A DNA stretch of 64,000 nucleotides, from contig JAITLQ010000007.1 in NCBI GenBank assembly GCA_031277795.1, positions 124,001 through 188,000 on the forward strand, given 5' to 3'. A program made the translations under genes and the position numbers. Every line of letters starts with the position of its first letter. The stretch's first letter is position 1. Below the pieces are notes generated by a model. The model was not told where the DNA came from. It searched no databases and saw only the letters and a program-made list of their open reading frames with translations. Shown here piece by piece: positions 17,197 to 26,736 of this stretch. This DNA is from Arthrobacter sp. (lineage in GTDB: Bacteria > Actinomycetota > Actinomycetes > Actinomycetales > Micrococcaceae).

Positions 17197-18813
17197 GTGA
17201 ACACCACCCTCTATGTCAACGCGACGTTCCACGAGCACCCCGACGCCACGGCCGCGCTGGCCCGCGACGGCCGCTGGCTGGCCTTCGGGCCGAGGGAGGA
17301 GCTCGCCGCCACCCAGGAGGCCGAAGGCGCGCGCAGCGTTGACCTGGGCGGCGGCTACGCGCTGCCCGGATTCATCGACGCCCACACCCACCTGCTGATG
17401 ATGGGGGAGGCCCTCTCCAAGGCGGACCTCGTCGCCGCCGCCGGGCTCGAGGAGATCATCGAGGGCCTCGCCGCCGCCCGGGCCGCCGCGCCAGAGGCCC
17501 CGCGCCTCCTGGGCCGCAGCTGGCTCTTCAGCCAGGTGCCCGGCGGTGCGCCCCACCGCTCCATGCTCGACGCCGCCTTCCCCGAGCTGCCGGTCTACCT
17601 GGACGCCAACGATGTGCACTCGGCGTGGCTCAACACCGCGGCGCTGAAGGAAATCGGCATCACGGCGAACACGCCGGACCCGGTGGGCGGGCGCATCGGC
17701 CGCGACGCGGATGGCGAGCCGGACGGCATGCTCTACGAGACGGCGCTGCACACCTACCTCTGGCCCGCCGTGGCCGGCTTCTCCACCGACGAGCTGCGCG
17801 TGGAGAACCTGCGCCGCGCCCTGCAGGCCTACGCGGCGACGGGCGTGACGGGCGCCGTGGACATGGCCGTCTGCGAGGACGAGTGGCGGGCCATGAGCCA
17901 GCTGCTGGAACGGGACGGGCGCCTGCCGGTGCGCATCGTGGGTCACTGGCTCATCAATCGCCACGAGGATCCGCGGGTGGAGCTGGACCAGGTGGCGCGC
18001 GCCGCCGAGCTGGCGGCGGCGGGGGCGGCCGGCCCCGCGGGGGACTGGCTGCGCCTGGCCGGCATCAAGATCGTGAGCGACGGCGTGGTGGATGCCTGCA
18101 CCGCCGCCGTGCACTCCCCCTACACCGACGGCTCGCGGCCGGAGGCCATCTGGGACCTGCCCGGCCTGCGCCCCGTGGTGCGCGCGGCCGACGCCGCCGG
18201 TCTGCAGATCGCGATCCACGCGATCGGCGACGCGGCGGTGACGGGCAGCCTGGACGCCCTCGAGGAGCTGCCGGAGGGGCACGTGCGCGCGCGCCGCCAC
18301 CGCATGGAGCACCTGGAAGTCATCAGCGAGGCGGACGTGGCCCGCATCGCCCGCCTGGGCATCGTGGCCTCGATGCAGCCGGTGCACGCGGACCCCGCGA
18401 TCCAGGACAACTGGCGCGCGATGCTTGGCGCGCCGCGCATCCACCGCGGCTACCCCTGGGCCGAATTCCAGGCCGCGGGGGTCACCCTCGCCTTCGGCAC
18501 CGATGCGCCCACCGCCCCCTACGAGATGCTCCCGAATCTCTACGTCGCGGCCACGCGCCGCTCGGCGCTTGACCCCAGCCGCGAGGCGCTGGAGCCGCAC
18601 CTGAAGGTCACCCTGCACGACGCCGTGGCGCACGTGACGCGCGACGCCGCCTTCGCGAGCGGCTTGGAGGGCGAGCGCGGCTCGCTCGCCCCGGGGCAGC
18701 TTGCCGACTTCGTGGTGCTCGGGCGGGATCCCTTTGCCTCCGCGCACGAGGAGCTGCTCGACGGCACGGTCTTGCGCACCGTCGTGGGCGCCGAGGACAC
18801 GTTCGTGGCCTGA
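17197..18813 (+). CDS. Amidohydrolase of the YtcJ-like family
   Basis: 538 residues, the usual length. The start GTG (17197) has a ribosome site GAAGGA at about 17184-17189. Metal-site motifs of the amidohydrolase superfamily: GFIDAHTHLLMMG (about 63-75), the HAIGDAAV segment, RHRMEHLEVIS, and the aspartate in FGTDAPTAPYEM. Members hydrolyse N-substituted formamides or related amide bonds; the substrate here is unknown. The stop codon is the first triplet of a 35 bp tandem duplication. Confidence 0.92.
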   Translation: MNTTLYVNATFHEHPDATAALARDGRWLAFGPREELAATQEAEGARSVDLGGGYALPGFIDAHTHLLMMGEALSKADLVAAAGLEEIIEGLAAARAAAPEAPRLLGRSWLFSQVPGGAPHRSMLDAAFPELPVYLDANDVHSAWLNTAALKEIGITANTPDPVGGRIGRDADGEPDGMLYETALHTYLWPAVAGFSTDELRVENLRRALQAYAATGVTGAVDMAVCEDEWRAMSQLLERDGRLPVRIVGHWLINRHEDPRVELDQVARAAELAAAGAAGPAGDWLRLAGIKIVSDGVVDACTAAVHSPYTDGSRPEAIWDLPGLRPVVRAADAAGLQIAIHAIGDAAVTGSLDALEELPEGHVRARRHRMEHLEVISEADVARIARLGIVASMQPVHADPAIQDNWRAMLGAPRIHRGYPWAEFQAAGVTLAFGTDAPTAPYEMLPNLYVAATRRSALDPSREALEPHLKVTLHDAVAHVTRDAAFASGLEGERGSLAPGQLADFVVLGRDPFASAHEELLDGTVLRTVVGAEDTFVA

Positions 18814-18880
18814 GGCGCTGAAGGTGACGCCCCGCCGTCGGGCCGTGAGGCGCTAAAGGTGACGCCCCGCCGTCGGGCCG
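18811..18880. repeat. 35 bp tandem duplication at the amidohydrolase stop
   Basis: Two adjacent 35 base copies (18811-18845 and 18846-18880) differ at one base (G versus A at the tenth position). The first copy begins with the stop codon itself, so the duplication created a second in-frame-looking gene end. Recent slippage is the simplest explanation. Confidence 0.9.
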
Positions 18881-18881
18881 T

Positions 18882-18916
18882 GATCACGGCGGGACACCGT
18901 CCCGCCCGCCGTGATC
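18882..18916 (+). terminator. Hairpin terminator before exonuclease III gene
   Basis: 12 bp perfect inverted repeat (18882-18893 with 18905-18916), 11 base loop, following the amidohydrolase gene and the tandem duplication. Confidence 0.6.
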
Positions 18917-18966
18917 CGGGCCGGTCGCTGTGTGTCAGAGAACGGCGAGGCGGGGACCCGAGCGGA

Positions 18967-18972
18967 TACAGT
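18967..18972 (+). promoter_or_regulatory. Putative -10 of a leaderless exonuclease III transcript
   Basis: TACAGT ends six bases before the GTG start at 18979 with no ribosome site between them. No convincing -35 is seen. Confidence 0.5.
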
Positions 18973-18978
18973 AATGGG

Positions 18979-19821
18979 GTGACTGACATCGCCGCCGAGA
19001 GCCCCGTGTACGCGCCCAAGGGTGAGGCCACCCGCATCGCCTCCGTGAACGTGAACGGCATCCGTGCCGCCTACCGCAAGGGCATGCCGGAGTGGCTCGA
19101 GGCGCGGGATGTGGACATCCTGTGCCTGCAGGAGGTGCGCGCGCCGGACAAGATCGTCAACGAATTCCTCGCCGACGGCTGGCACGTGGTGCACGCCGAG
19201 GCCGAGGCCAAGGGGCGCGCCGGCGTGCTCGTCGCTTCCCGCCAGGAACCGGAGGCCACGCGGATCGGCATCGGCTCCGAGCGCTTTGCCACGACCGGCC
19301 GCTGGGCCGAGGCGGATTTCGTCATCAACGGCACCAAGCTGACCGTCGCGAGCGTCTACGTTCACTCCGGTGAGGTCGGCACGCCCAAGCAGGACGACAA
19401 GTTCGCCTTCCTCGAGGAAATGATCACCAAGCTGCCGGCGCTGCGCGCGGACGGCCGCGACGTGCTCCTCGTGGGAGACATGAACGTGGGTCACACCACG
19501 CGAGACATCAAGAACTGGAAGGGCAACGTCAAGCGGGCCGGATTCCTCCCCGAGGAACGCGCCTATTTCGACCGCTTCTTCGGTGAGGAGATCGGGTACC
19601 GGGACGTGGCGCGTGACCTCGCGGGCGACGTCGACGGGCCCTACACCTGGTGGTCGCAGCGCGGTCAGGCGTTCGACAACAACACGGGCTGGCGCATCGA
19701 CTACCACATGGCCTCCCCGTCCCTCGCCGCCAAGGCCTTGCGCGCAGACGTTGACCGCGCTGCCAGCTACGACACCCGTTGGTCGGATCACGCACCGCTC
19801 GTGGTCGACTACCAGTTCTAG
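18979..19821 (+). CDS. xth: Exodeoxyribonuclease III (AP endonuclease, xth family)
   Basis: 280 residues. It cleaves at abasic sites and removes 3' blocking groups in base-excision repair. Motifs in order: [13 protein letters not shown] (Asn26), CLQEVRAP (Glu52, metal ligand), [35 protein letters not shown] (about 160-177), [20 protein letters not shown] and [10 protein letters not shown] at the end, all catalytic positions present. The start GTG (18979) seems leaderless. trpS follows in the same direction, a pairing common in actinobacteria. Confidence 0.96.
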   Translation: MTDIAAESPVYAPKGEATRIASVNVNGIRAAYRKGMPEWLEARDVDILCLQEVRAPDKIVNEFLADGWHVVHAEAEAKGRAGVLVASRQEPEATRIGIGSERFATTGRWAEADFVINGTKLTVASVYVHSGEVGTPKQDDKFAFLEEMITKLPALRADGRDVLLVGDMNVGHTTRDIKNWKGNVKRAGFLPEERAYFDRFFGEEIGYRDVARDLAGDVDGPYTWWSQRGQAFDNNTGWRIDYHMASPSLAAKALRADVDRAASYDTRWSDHAPLVVDYQF

Positions 19822-19904
19822 ATTTTCTCCCCGGTCCCGCCGGTCCGCGCCGCCGTACCCACACGGCGAGCGGCGACCCGCCGGACCACGAAAGGCACCT
19901 TCTC

Positions 19905-20921
19905 ATGACGACCTCCCAGCCCCGCGTCCTCTCCGGGATGCAGCCCAGCGCCGATTCCCTGCACCTGGGCAACTACCTCGGCGCCCTCGTGAACTACGTG
20001 AAGCTGCAGGACACGGCCGACGCGTTCTACTTCATCCCCGACCTGCACTCGATCACCTCCCCGGACGGCGCCACCAACCTGGCCACCCGCACGCGCACCA
20101 CGGTGGCGCAGTACATCGCCGGCGGCGTGGACGTGGAGCGCTCCACGCTCTTTGTGCAGTCGCACGTGCCGGAGCACGCCGAGCTGGCGTGGGTGCTGCA
20201 GTGCATCACGGGCTTCGGCGAGGCCTCCCGCATGACCCAGTTCAAGGACAAGGCCGGCCGCTACGGCCAGGACTCCACCAACGTGGGCCTGTTCACCTAC
20301 CCGGTCCTCATGGCGGCGGACATCCTGCTGTACCAGGCCGACGGTGTGCCGGTGGGCGATGACCAGAAGCAGCACGTGGAGCTGACCCGCACCCTGGGTC
20401 AGCGCTTCAACCACCGCTTCGGCGAGGTCTTCAAGATCCCCGAGCCGCTGATCCCTGCCGAGGGCGCCCGCGTCTACGACCTGCAGGACCCCACGTCGAA
20501 GATGTCGAAGTCCTCCGCCTCGCCCAACGGGCGCATTAACGTGCTCGACGAGCCGAAGGTCATCGCCAAGCGCATCAAGTCGGCCGTGACCGACGACGGC
20601 AACGTGGTCGCGTTCGACCGCGAGGCCAAGCCGGGCGTCTCCAACCTGCTCTCCATCCTGTCCGTCGTCACCGACACCCCGGTGGCCACGCTCGTGGAGC
20701 AGTACGAGGGCAAGATGTACGGCCACCTCAAGGTGGACACCGCCGAGGCCGTCGTGGCCAAGCTGGAGCCCATCCGCGCCCGCACGCTCGAGCTGCTGGA
20801 CGATCCAGCCGAGATCGATCGCCTGCTCGCCGTGGGTGCCGCCAAGGCCCGCGAGACCGCCTCGGTCACGCTCGCCGCTGTCTACGACGCCGTGGGTTTC
20901 CTGCGGCCGCTGGGCCGCTGA
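19905..20921 (+). CDS. trpS: Tryptophanyl-tRNA synthetase
   Basis: 338 residues, class I synthetase of normal length. The HIGH-equivalent is HLGN (20-23) within [14 protein letters not shown], and KMSKS is intact at 199-203. The [11 protein letters not shown] segment forms part of the tryptophan-AMP site. The ATG at 19905 is chosen over the upstream open frame because of the GAAAGG ribosome site at 19890. No T-box or attenuator-like leader is obvious in the 83 bases upstream. Confidence 0.97.
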   Translation: MTTSQPRVLSGMQPSADSLHLGNYLGALVNYVKLQDTADAFYFIPDLHSITSPDGATNLATRTRTTVAQYIAGGVDVERSTLFVQSHVPEHAELAWVLQCITGFGEASRMTQFKDKAGRYGQDSTNVGLFTYPVLMAADILLYQADGVPVGDDQKQHVELTRTLGQRFNHRFGEVFKIPEPLIPAEGARVYDLQDPTSKMSKSSASPNGRINVLDEPKVIAKRIKSAVTDDGNVVAFDREAKPGVSNLLSILSVVTDTPVATLVEQYEGKMYGHLKVDTAEAVVAKLEPIRARTLELLDDPAEIDRLLAVGAAKARETASVTLAAVYDAVGFLRPLGR

Positions 20922-20937
20922 ACGCGGGGGACCGACC

Positions 20938-21471
20938 ATGAACGGGCCGGCCGCGCGCGCGGGTGAGGAGCGGGTGGGAGTCGTCGTTCCCATCCCGGAA
21001 CCTCACGCCGCGCGTCTGGCCGGCCTGCGGCTTGCCGCGGGCGACCCGCTCGGAGCGGTTCCCCCGCACCTGACCCTGCTCACGGGCTTGCCCGTCACCG
21101 ACTGGAACCAGATCGTGGAGCATGTGGCGGCCGTCGCCGCCGGCACCGAACCCACCACCTTGCGGTTCTCCGGGACGGCGACCTTCCGCCCGCTCACGCC
21201 CGTGGTCTACTGCCCGTTGAGCGTGGGGGAGCGCTGGTGCCTCAAGCTGCACGCGGCCCTGCGGGCGGGCCCGCTGGCCGCGCCCTCTGCCTATCCCTTT
21301 GTGCCGCACGTGACGCTGGGCCAAGGGCTCGACGACGCGGCCTTGGACGCGCTCGAGGCCTCCCAAGCGGGGGTCACCTGGGACCTCCACGCCGACCGCG
21401 TGGCGCTCTATGGCGACCTCGGCGACGCCGACTGGAAGCTGCGAGCGACCTTCCCGTTGGGGACCCCTTAG
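20938..21471 (+). CDS. 2'-5' RNA ligase / 2H phosphoesterase family protein
   Basis: 177 residues. The two HxT motifs that define the 2H superfamily are present: PHLTLL (about residues 42-47) and PHVTLG (about 123-128). Members act on 2',3'-cyclic phosphates or 2'-5' RNA bonds; the physiological substrate in bacteria is unsettled. The gene follows trpS by 16 bases and is probably co-transcribed with it. Confidence 0.9.
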   Translation: MNGPAARAGEERVGVVVPIPEPHAARLAGLRLAAGDPLGAVPPHLTLLTGLPVTDWNQIVEHVAAVAAGTEPTTLRFSGTATFRPLTPVVYCPLSVGERWCLKLHAALRAGPLAAPSAYPFVPHVTLGQGLDDAALDALEASQAGVTWDLHADRVALYGDLGDADWKLRATFPLGTP

Positions 21472-21524
21472 GTCCGGCGCCGCTTCATTGGCAGGAACGC
21501 CATCGGCTCGATGAACCCAACAGT

Positions 21525-21558
21525 GGGGGCCCCGGAATCATGCGATTCCGGGGCCCCC
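21525..21558. terminator. Bidirectional terminator
   Basis: 15 bp perfect inverted repeat (21525-21539 with 21544-21558), loop ATGC, between the convergent 2H phosphoesterase and TPP-enzyme genes. Confidence 0.85.
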
Positions 21559-21595
21559 TTGCGCTGCTGGTGGTGGCCGCGCCGGCCGCTGCCGG

Positions 21596-23278
21596 CTAGG
21601 CGTGCGGCAGGGTGCTTGGCCGATCCAGGTGGGTCGGTGCGAACATCCGTAGCAGTGTGGGGACCACGATGAGCTGCGGGCCGGGGCGCTCGAAGGATGC
21701 GCGCAGCGCCTGTTCGACGTCGCTCGCCTCGACGCGCTCGGCGGGAACCCCGAAGGATTCGGCCAGGCGCACAAAGTCGGGGCGTGCGAGCTCCGTGGCG
21801 GTGGAACGGCCGAAGGTGTCGTGCATGTACTCACGCAGGATGCCGTAGCCGCCATCGTCCACGATGAGCCACGTCACGTTGAGCTGGTGCTGCACCGCAG
21901 TGGCCAGCTCGGCAAGCGAGTACATCGACGAACCGTCGCCGGCCACCGCGAGGACGGGGGTCGAGCCGTTCTCCTCGGCCGCGGCAGCGGCGGCACCGAG
22001 GGCAGCCGGGAAGCCGTAGCCGAGCCCGCCAGCACCCTGAGCAGAGTGGAAGGCCCCCGACCGACTGTCCCAGGCGCTCCATCCCCAGTACGCGGCAATG
22101 GTCATGTCCCAGTACGTCAGGGCGGCATCCGGCGTTCCCACACGAACGGCGTCGAGGAAGCCGAGCTCGTGCTGCAGCTCCTGGCCGGCCAGGCGTTCCC
22201 GGACGGTGCCCAGGACCTGATGGACCTTGGCTTCGCTCCGCACCCGGCGGCTCTCGGACGCCGCAGTCTTGGGCTGCGTGGGCAACGCTTCGGACAGGGC
22301 CTGCAGGAACATTCCGGCGTCGGCGTGGATGCCGAGCGCGGGGTGGTTGGCCTCGAGCACGCGGGCCTCGGCATCGACGTGGATGATCCGTCCGCGCGGG
22401 GCAAGGGTGTAGTAGTTCGAGGTGACCTCACCGAGCGAGGTGCCGATGCACAACAGCACATCCGCGTCCTCGAGCGTCTCGGACACCGCGACGTCCTCCA
22501 CCCAGGACTGCAGGGAGAGCGGGTGTTCCCAGGGGAAGGCCCCGTGACCGCCCGGAGCACACACCACGGGGGCACCCACCGCCTCGGCTACCTCGAGCAA
22601 GGCGGCCTCGGCGCCGGCGCGGCGCACGCCACCTCCGGCCACGATCAGCGGACGGGAGGCGCCCGCCAAGAGCTCGGCGGCGGCGTCGACCAACTCGGGG
22701 CGCGCGGCGGCGACGCGGGGCGCCACGGCCAGCGGGCCACGCACTGCGGGGATGCGCTCGGCGTCCTCGAGGAGTACGTCCTGCGGGATCTCCACCCAAG
22801 CCGGACCCATGGGGGCCGACAATGCGTCCTCCCAGGCACCGACGATCGCCGACGGGATCGCGGAGGCGTGCTGCACTAGGCGGCGCGAGACAGTCACGTT
22901 GGCCGCCGAGGACTTCTGATCATCGAGCTGATGCAGCATGCCGCGGTGGCGCTCGCCCAGGCCCGCGCGCGGGATCTGCGAGGAGACCACCACCATGGGC
23001 ACGCCCGTGGCCAGCGCCTCCTGCAGCCCGGCCAGGGAGGTGAGGGCACCGGGACCCGTGGAGAGGAAGAGCACACCCGGCTTGCCCGTGGCACGGGCAT
23101 AGCCGTCCGCCGCGAAGGCCGCGTTGTTCTCCACCCGCGAGGAGATGAAGTGCAGATCGCTCTCGTTGAGGGCGTCGAAGAGGCCCAGCGCGTGCTGACC
23201 CGGGATGCCGAAGACGGTGGTGGCACCCAGCGCGCTCAGCGTCTCGGTGACGAGATGCCCCCCACTGCGCAGGCTCAC
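21596..23278 (-). CDS. Thiamine pyrophosphate-dependent enzyme (acetolactate-synthase-like; candidate 2-ketoarginine decarboxylase)
   Basis: 560 residues from the GTG at 23278, whose GTGA overlaps the ureohydrolase stop. All three TPP-enzyme domains are present: the Pyr domain with catalytic glutamate in [13 protein letters not shown] (Glu50), a central domain, and the PP domain with the [12 protein letters not shown] motif ending in the DDGGYG part of the TPP site. General annotation would be acetolactate synthase-like, but there is no small subunit gene or ilvC nearby. Its partner is an agmatinase/guanidinobutyrase-type enzyme. The Pseudomonas arginine transaminase pathway uses a TPP enzyme of the same size (AruI) to decarboxylate 2-ketoarginine, which fits this context; the substrate assignment is inference. 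Confidence 0.88.
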   Translation of the reverse strand: MSLRSGGHLVTETLSALGATTVFGIPGQHALGLFDALNESDLHFISSRVENNAAFAADGYARATGKPGVLFLSTGPGALTSLAGLQEALATGVPMVVVSSQIPRAGLGERHRGMLHQLDDQKSSAANVTVSRRLVQHASAIPSAIVGAWEDALSAPMGPAWVEIPQDVLLEDAERIPAVRGPLAVAPRVAAARPELVDAAAELLAGASRPLIVAGGGVRRAGAEAALLEVAEAVGAPVVCAPGGHGAFPWEHPLSLQSWVEDVAVSETLEDADVLLCIGTSLGEVTSNYYTLAPRGRIIHVDAEARVLEANHPALGIHADAGMFLQALSEALPTQPKTAASESRRVRSEAKVHQVLGTVRERLAGQELQHELGFLDAVRVGTPDAALTYWDMTIAAYWGWSAWDSRSGAFHSAQGAGGLGYGFPAALGAAAAAAEENGSTPVLAVAGDGSSMYSLAELATAVQHQLNVTWLIVDDGGYGILREYMHDTFGRSTATELARPDFVRLAESFGVPAERVEASDVEQALRASFERPGPQLIVVPTLLRMFAPTHLDRPSTLPHA

Positions 23279-24270
23279 GCCGTTTCCTCGCCTGCGGCTT
23301 CGGTGGCCACCTGGTCGGCCAGCAGGCTCACGAGGTCGTAGGCGACGTGGCTCGCGGCCACGGCGGTGATCTCGGCGTGGTCGTAGGCCGGGGAGACCTC
23401 GACGACGTCGGCGCCCACGAGGTTCAGGCCGCGCAGGCCGCGCAGGATCTCCAGCAGTTCGCGGGAGGTCAGGCCGCCGGCCTCGGGGGTGCCGGTACCG
23501 GGAGCGTGGGCCGGGTCCAGCACATCGATGTCGATGGAGACGTAGAGCGGGCGGTCGCCGACACGCTCGCGCAGACGGTCCACGATGTCGTCGACGCCGC
23601 GGCGGAACACGTCGGCGGAGGTGTAGATGCCGAAGCCGAAACGCTCGTCTTCCTCGAGGTCCTTCTTGCCGTACAGCGGGCCTCGCGTGCCCACGTGGTT
23701 CACGGCGTCGGTGTCGATGACGCCTTCCTCTGCGGCGCGGCGGAAAGGCGTGCCGTGTGTGTAGGCGGCGCCGAAGTAGGTGTCCCACGTGTCCAGGTGT
23801 GCATCGAAGTGCAGGAGGGCCACGGGGCGACCCGCGCGCTTGGCGGCGGCGCGCAGCAGGGGGAGGGCGATGGTGTGGTCGCCGCCGATGGTGACGAGCG
23901 AGGAGCCATCCTCAGTTAGTTCCAGGGCCTCGGCCTCAATGGTGGCGATGGCCTCTTCGATGTTGAAGGGGTTCACGGCCATGTCGCCGGCGTCCGCCAC
24001 CTGCGCCACCTCAAAGGGCGAGAGATCGAGGGCCGGGTGGTACGGGCGCAACAGGCGGGAGGCCTCACGCACGGCGGTGGCGCCGAAGCGGGCACCGGGG
24101 CGGTAGGAGACACCGGCGTCGAAGGGGATGCCCACGACCTTGACGTCCGCACGCTCCACCTGATCGAGGCGGGGCAGGAGGGCGAAGGTCGCGGCACCGG
24201 AGTAGCGCGGGATACGGGAAGAATCGACGGGTCCGATGTTGCCGTTCTTCTCGACGCGGATCTCTTCCAA
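23275..24270 (-). CDS. Ureohydrolase (agmatinase / guanidinobutyrase family)
   Basis: 331 residues. The binuclear manganese motifs are intact: GGDHT (129-133), DAHLDTWD (156-163) and [19 protein letters not shown] (from about 243). It hydrolyses a guanidino group to urea plus an amine. The gene overlaps the TPP enzyme gene by the GTGA arrangement. The carboxyl active-site signature does not by itself separate agmatine from 4-guanidinobutyrate; neighbouring genes (TPP decarboxylase, symporter) favour a guanidino acid. The 118 bases upstream contain repeated AAAGTTG elements. Confidence 0.93.
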   Translation of the reverse strand: MEEIRVEKNGNIGPVDSSRIPRYSGAATFALLPRLDQVERADVKVVGIPFDAGVSYRPGARFGATAVREASRLLRPYHPALDLSPFEVAQVADAGDMAVNPFNIEEAIATIEAEALELTEDGSSLVTIGGDHTIALPLLRAAAKRAGRPVALLHFDAHLDTWDTYFGAAYTHGTPFRRAAEEGVIDTDAVNHVGTRGPLYGKKDLEEDERFGFGIYTSADVFRRGVDDIVDRLRERVGDRPLYVSIDIDVLDPAHAPGTGTPEAGGLTSRELLEILRGLRGLNLVGADVVEVSPAYDHAEITAVAASHVAYDLVSLLADQVATEAAGEETA

Positions 24271-24343
24271 GGGTCATCCTCCGGGGTTGGGTGCCCAGCC
24301 TGGAGCCGGGCCTAGCTGCGGTAACGTGACCGAGCCTACACAG

Positions 24344-24371
24344 AAAGTTGTCTATTAGGAATCAAAAGTTG
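24344..24371 (-). promoter_or_regulatory. Direct-repeat operator candidate upstream of the ureohydrolase gene
   Basis: AAAGTTG occurs at 24344-24350 and 24365-24371, exactly 21 bases (two helical turns) apart, in the AT-rich gap between the ureohydrolase start and the XRE gene stop. The pair is also flanked by AGAAAG (24342-24347) and CTTTCT (24372-24377). The related GTTGC element occurs three times before the symporter gene. Confidence 0.55.
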
Positions 24372-24388
24372 CTTTCTGGCGAACATCG

Positions 24389-24970
24389 CTAGCGCGAGGC
24401 GGCCGGGATGAGGGTCCAGTACGCCTGGGCTTCCTCGTCGCTGGGGTTTTCCCACGTGTGTGGCTCGCGGCCGGGGAAGGTGAGGGTGTCTCCGGTGTCG
24501 AGGTCGAACGTCTCGGTGCCGATGAAGACCCGTAGCTGCCCCCTGCTGATGTGCAGCACCTCGAGGTCGCAGTCGATGGTGTATTGCTCTGACTCGCCGC
24601 GGCCGTGCGCCTCGATCGTTGCGTGGAGCACCTGCACGCGGTCCTCGGAGCGCGGGGTGATGAGGCGCTCGACGATGCCGTCACCGCCAAGGGAGATGCG
24701 GGGGGTGTCTGCTAGTCGCGTGAGCTGGATGTTCGGGGCCGCGAAGAGCTCGCCGATGGGCAGGGAGAGGACCTGGCAGAGGGTCACGAGCGAAGCGACC
24801 GAGGGGGAGGTGAGGTCGCGCTCAACGCGGGAGAGGAATCCCTTGGTGATGCCGGCGGCCTCGGCGGTCTGGTCCATGGTCATGTGTGCCGCCTGGCGGG
24901 CGGCGCGCAGCTTGGCGCCGATCGCCAGTGGCTGGTTGGACGGTTCGACGGGCAAAGCCTTGAGGACCAT
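24389..24970 (-). CDS. XRE-family regulator with cupin domain
   Basis: 193 residues from the ATG at 24970, which has a strong AAGGAGAGAG ribosome site; the frame extends upstream without one. The helix-turn-helix (about 17-70: IGAKLRAARQAAHMTMDQTAEAAGITKGFLSRVERD) is followed by a cupin_2 fold (about 120-190, with GRGESEQY, FDLDTGDTLTFPGREPHTWENP). This architecture is found in repressors of polyamine and amine catabolism such as PuuR. It lies between the ureohydrolase genes and the divergent symporter and is the obvious local regulator. Confidence 0.93.
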   Translation of the reverse strand: MVLKALPVEPSNQPLAIGAKLRAARQAAHMTMDQTAEAAGITKGFLSRVERDLTSPSVASLVTLCQVLSLPIGELFAAPNIQLTRLADTPRISLGGDGIVERLITPRSEDRVQVLHATIEAHGRGESEQYTIDCDLEVLHISRGQLRVFIGTETFDLDTGDTLTFPGREPHTWENPSDEEAQAYWTLIPAASR

Positions 24971-25015
24971 GCGGACTCTCTCCTTGGTGCCCCACCGTGT
25001 GTCGCGGGGCCGATC

Positions 25016-25085
25016 TTGACTGTGCCACTGATCACAGTCTACTTTGGTCGACATCACAAGTTGCCCACCATGCAACATAGGTTGC
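25016..25085 (+). promoter_or_regulatory. Symporter promoter with GTTGC operator elements
   Basis: TTGACT (25016-25021), 18 base spacer, TACTTT (25040-25045) form a good promoter. Just downstream of the expected transcription start, GTTGC (25060-25064), GCAAC (25072-25076) and GTTGC (25081-25085) form overlapping inverted repeats. The position is suitable for repression by the XRE-cupin protein encoded divergently. Confidence 0.6.
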
Positions 25086-25112
25086 CTGAGTGACTACCCA
25101 GCGAGGCTTTCG

Positions 25113-26645
25113 ATGGATCTCACCACGAAGACGCTCATCAACGCGTCGATTGTTGTCCTATACCTCTTGGCCATGTTGGCCTTTGGGTGGTGGGGCAAAT
25201 CAAAGACTAAGTCGAATTCGGACTTCCTGGTGGCAGGCCGCCGTCTTGGTCCATTCCTCTACACCGGAACCATGGCCGCCGTCGTCCTTGGCGGGGCCTC
25301 CACCGTGGGCGGCGTGGGCCTGGGGTACAAGTTTGGTGTGTCCGGCGCCTGGCTCGTCATCGCCATCGGCGTTGGCGTGCTCCTGCTCAGCCTCTGCTTC
25401 GCCGGCGTCATCCAGCGCCTGCGCATCTTCACGGTGTCCCAGATGCTCCGATTGCGTTACGGGCAACGCGCCACGGAGCTGTCCTCGATTGTCATGCTGG
25501 CCTACACGCTCATGCTCTGCGCCACCTCCACCGGCGCCTACGCCACCATTTTCGTGGTGCTGTTCGGCTGGGAGCGCTGGTTGGCCATCCTCATCGGTGG
25601 GCTTGTGGTGATCATCTACTCGACGATTGGCGGCATGTGGTCCATCACGCTGGCCGACCAGGTGCAGTTTGTCATCAAGACCCTCGGCATCTTCTTCCTC
25701 ATGCTCCCGTTCACGCTCAACGCGGCGGGTGGCTTTGACGGGATTCGCGAGCGCGTCGACGCCGAGTTCTTCAGCTGGGGAGGCATCGGCCTCGACACGA
25801 TCATCACCTACTTCGTGGTCTACACGCTGGGCCTGCTGATCGGTCAGGACATCTGGCAGCGCGTCTTCACGGCCCGCACACCGCAGATCGCCAAGTGGGG
25901 CGGCGCGACCGCCGGTGTCTATTGCATCCTCTACGGCATCGCCGGTGCCCTCATTGGCCTGGCAGCCCGCGTCGTCCTGCCGAACATCGACATCGCCCAC
26001 TCCGGCAAGGACGTCGTCTACGCCGAGGTGGCGGAGAGCATCCTCCCCGTGGCGCTCGGAGGCCTGGTCCTCGCAGCCGCCGTCGCCGCCATGATGTCCA
26101 CCGCTTCCGGCGCGCTGATCGCGGCCGCGACAGTGGCGAGGGCCGACGTGGTGCCGCTCGTGAAGTCGTGGTTCTCCGGCGTGGCGGCGCCTGCCGAGCA
26201 GGGCGAGCACGAGACCGATCCGGGCGAAGACGTCAAGAAGAACCGCTACTGGGTCTTCGGCCTCGGCATCTTCGTGGTGGGCCTCGCGATCGTGGTGCAG
26301 GACGTCGTCGCTGCACTGACCATCTCCTACGACATCCTGGTGGGCGGACTGCTCGTCTCGATCCTGGGCGGCCTGCTGTGGCGCCGCGGGACGGGTCTCG
26401 GCGCGGCCTGGTCCATGGGCGTGGGCACGATCGTCACCCTGGGCACGATGGGCGTCATGGCCATCCAGAAGGGCAGCTTCCTGGACGGCGTCCTGGCGAA
26501 CGAACCCATCTACTACGGCCTGGCCTCCTCGGTCGTCGTCTACGTGATGGTCTCGCTGGCTGGCAAACCAACCGACCCAGCGGTCATGGCCGCCTGGGAG
26601 GAACGCCGTGCAGGCAAGGGCGAGGAAGCGAGCATTGCCGCATAG
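25113..26645 (+). CDS. Sodium:solute symporter family transporter
   Basis: 510 residues with about 13 membrane segments, typical for the SSS family. The ATG at 25113 has GCGAGG upstream; an alternative upstream frame is shadow. Family features include SDFLVAGRRLGPFLYTG near the start, GGASTVGGVGLGYKFG and the IIYSTIGGMWSITLADQVQF helix pair. It would import an anionic or polar organic solute with sodium; guanidino or amino acids are suggested by the ureohydrolase and TPP enzyme genes that share its control motifs. It is divergent from the XRE-cupin regulator gene. Confidence 0.92.
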   Translation: MDLTTKTLINASIVVLYLLAMLAFGWWGKSKTKSNSDFLVAGRRLGPFLYTGTMAAVVLGGASTVGGVGLGYKFGVSGAWLVIAIGVGVLLLSLCFAGVIQRLRIFTVSQMLRLRYGQRATELSSIVMLAYTLMLCATSTGAYATIFVVLFGWERWLAILIGGLVVIIYSTIGGMWSITLADQVQFVIKTLGIFFLMLPFTLNAAGGFDGIRERVDAEFFSWGGIGLDTIITYFVVYTLGLLIGQDIWQRVFTARTPQIAKWGGATAGVYCILYGIAGALIGLAARVVLPNIDIAHSGKDVVYAEVAESILPVALGGLVLAAAVAAMMSTASGALIAAATVARADVVPLVKSWFSGVAAPAEQGEHETDPGEDVKKNRYWVFGLGIFVVGLAIVVQDVVAALTISYDILVGGLLVSILGGLLWRRGTGLGAAWSMGVGTIVTLGTMGVMAIQKGSFLDGVLANEPIYYGLASSVVVYVMVSLAGKPTDPAVMAAWEERRAGKGEEASIAA

Positions 26646-26661
26646 CCCTCAGCGCATGGGG

Positions 26662-26706
26662 AGTGCCGTTTGTCGTGAAGACCGTACCTTCACGACAAAC
26701 GGCACT
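26662..26706 (+). terminator. Intrinsic terminator of the symporter gene
   Basis: 19 bp perfect inverted repeat (26662-26680 with 26688-26706), 7 base loop, followed by TTTC. Confidence 0.85.
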
Positions 26707-26736
26707 TTTCTGCGCGCCACCACCGCCGCAACGCGG

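Noticed and set aside
15721-18747. A 1008-codon open frame on the minus strand
   Set aside because: It is antisense to the MFS and amidohydrolase genes, has shadow composition (Arg/Gly/His-rich) and no domain; high GC content makes such frames common.
26662-26706. The first hairpin of the symporter-sdhB gap as a third copy of the palindromic repeat
   Set aside because: Its arms share no sequence with the two later palindromes, and it is followed by a T-stretch; it is an ordinary terminator.
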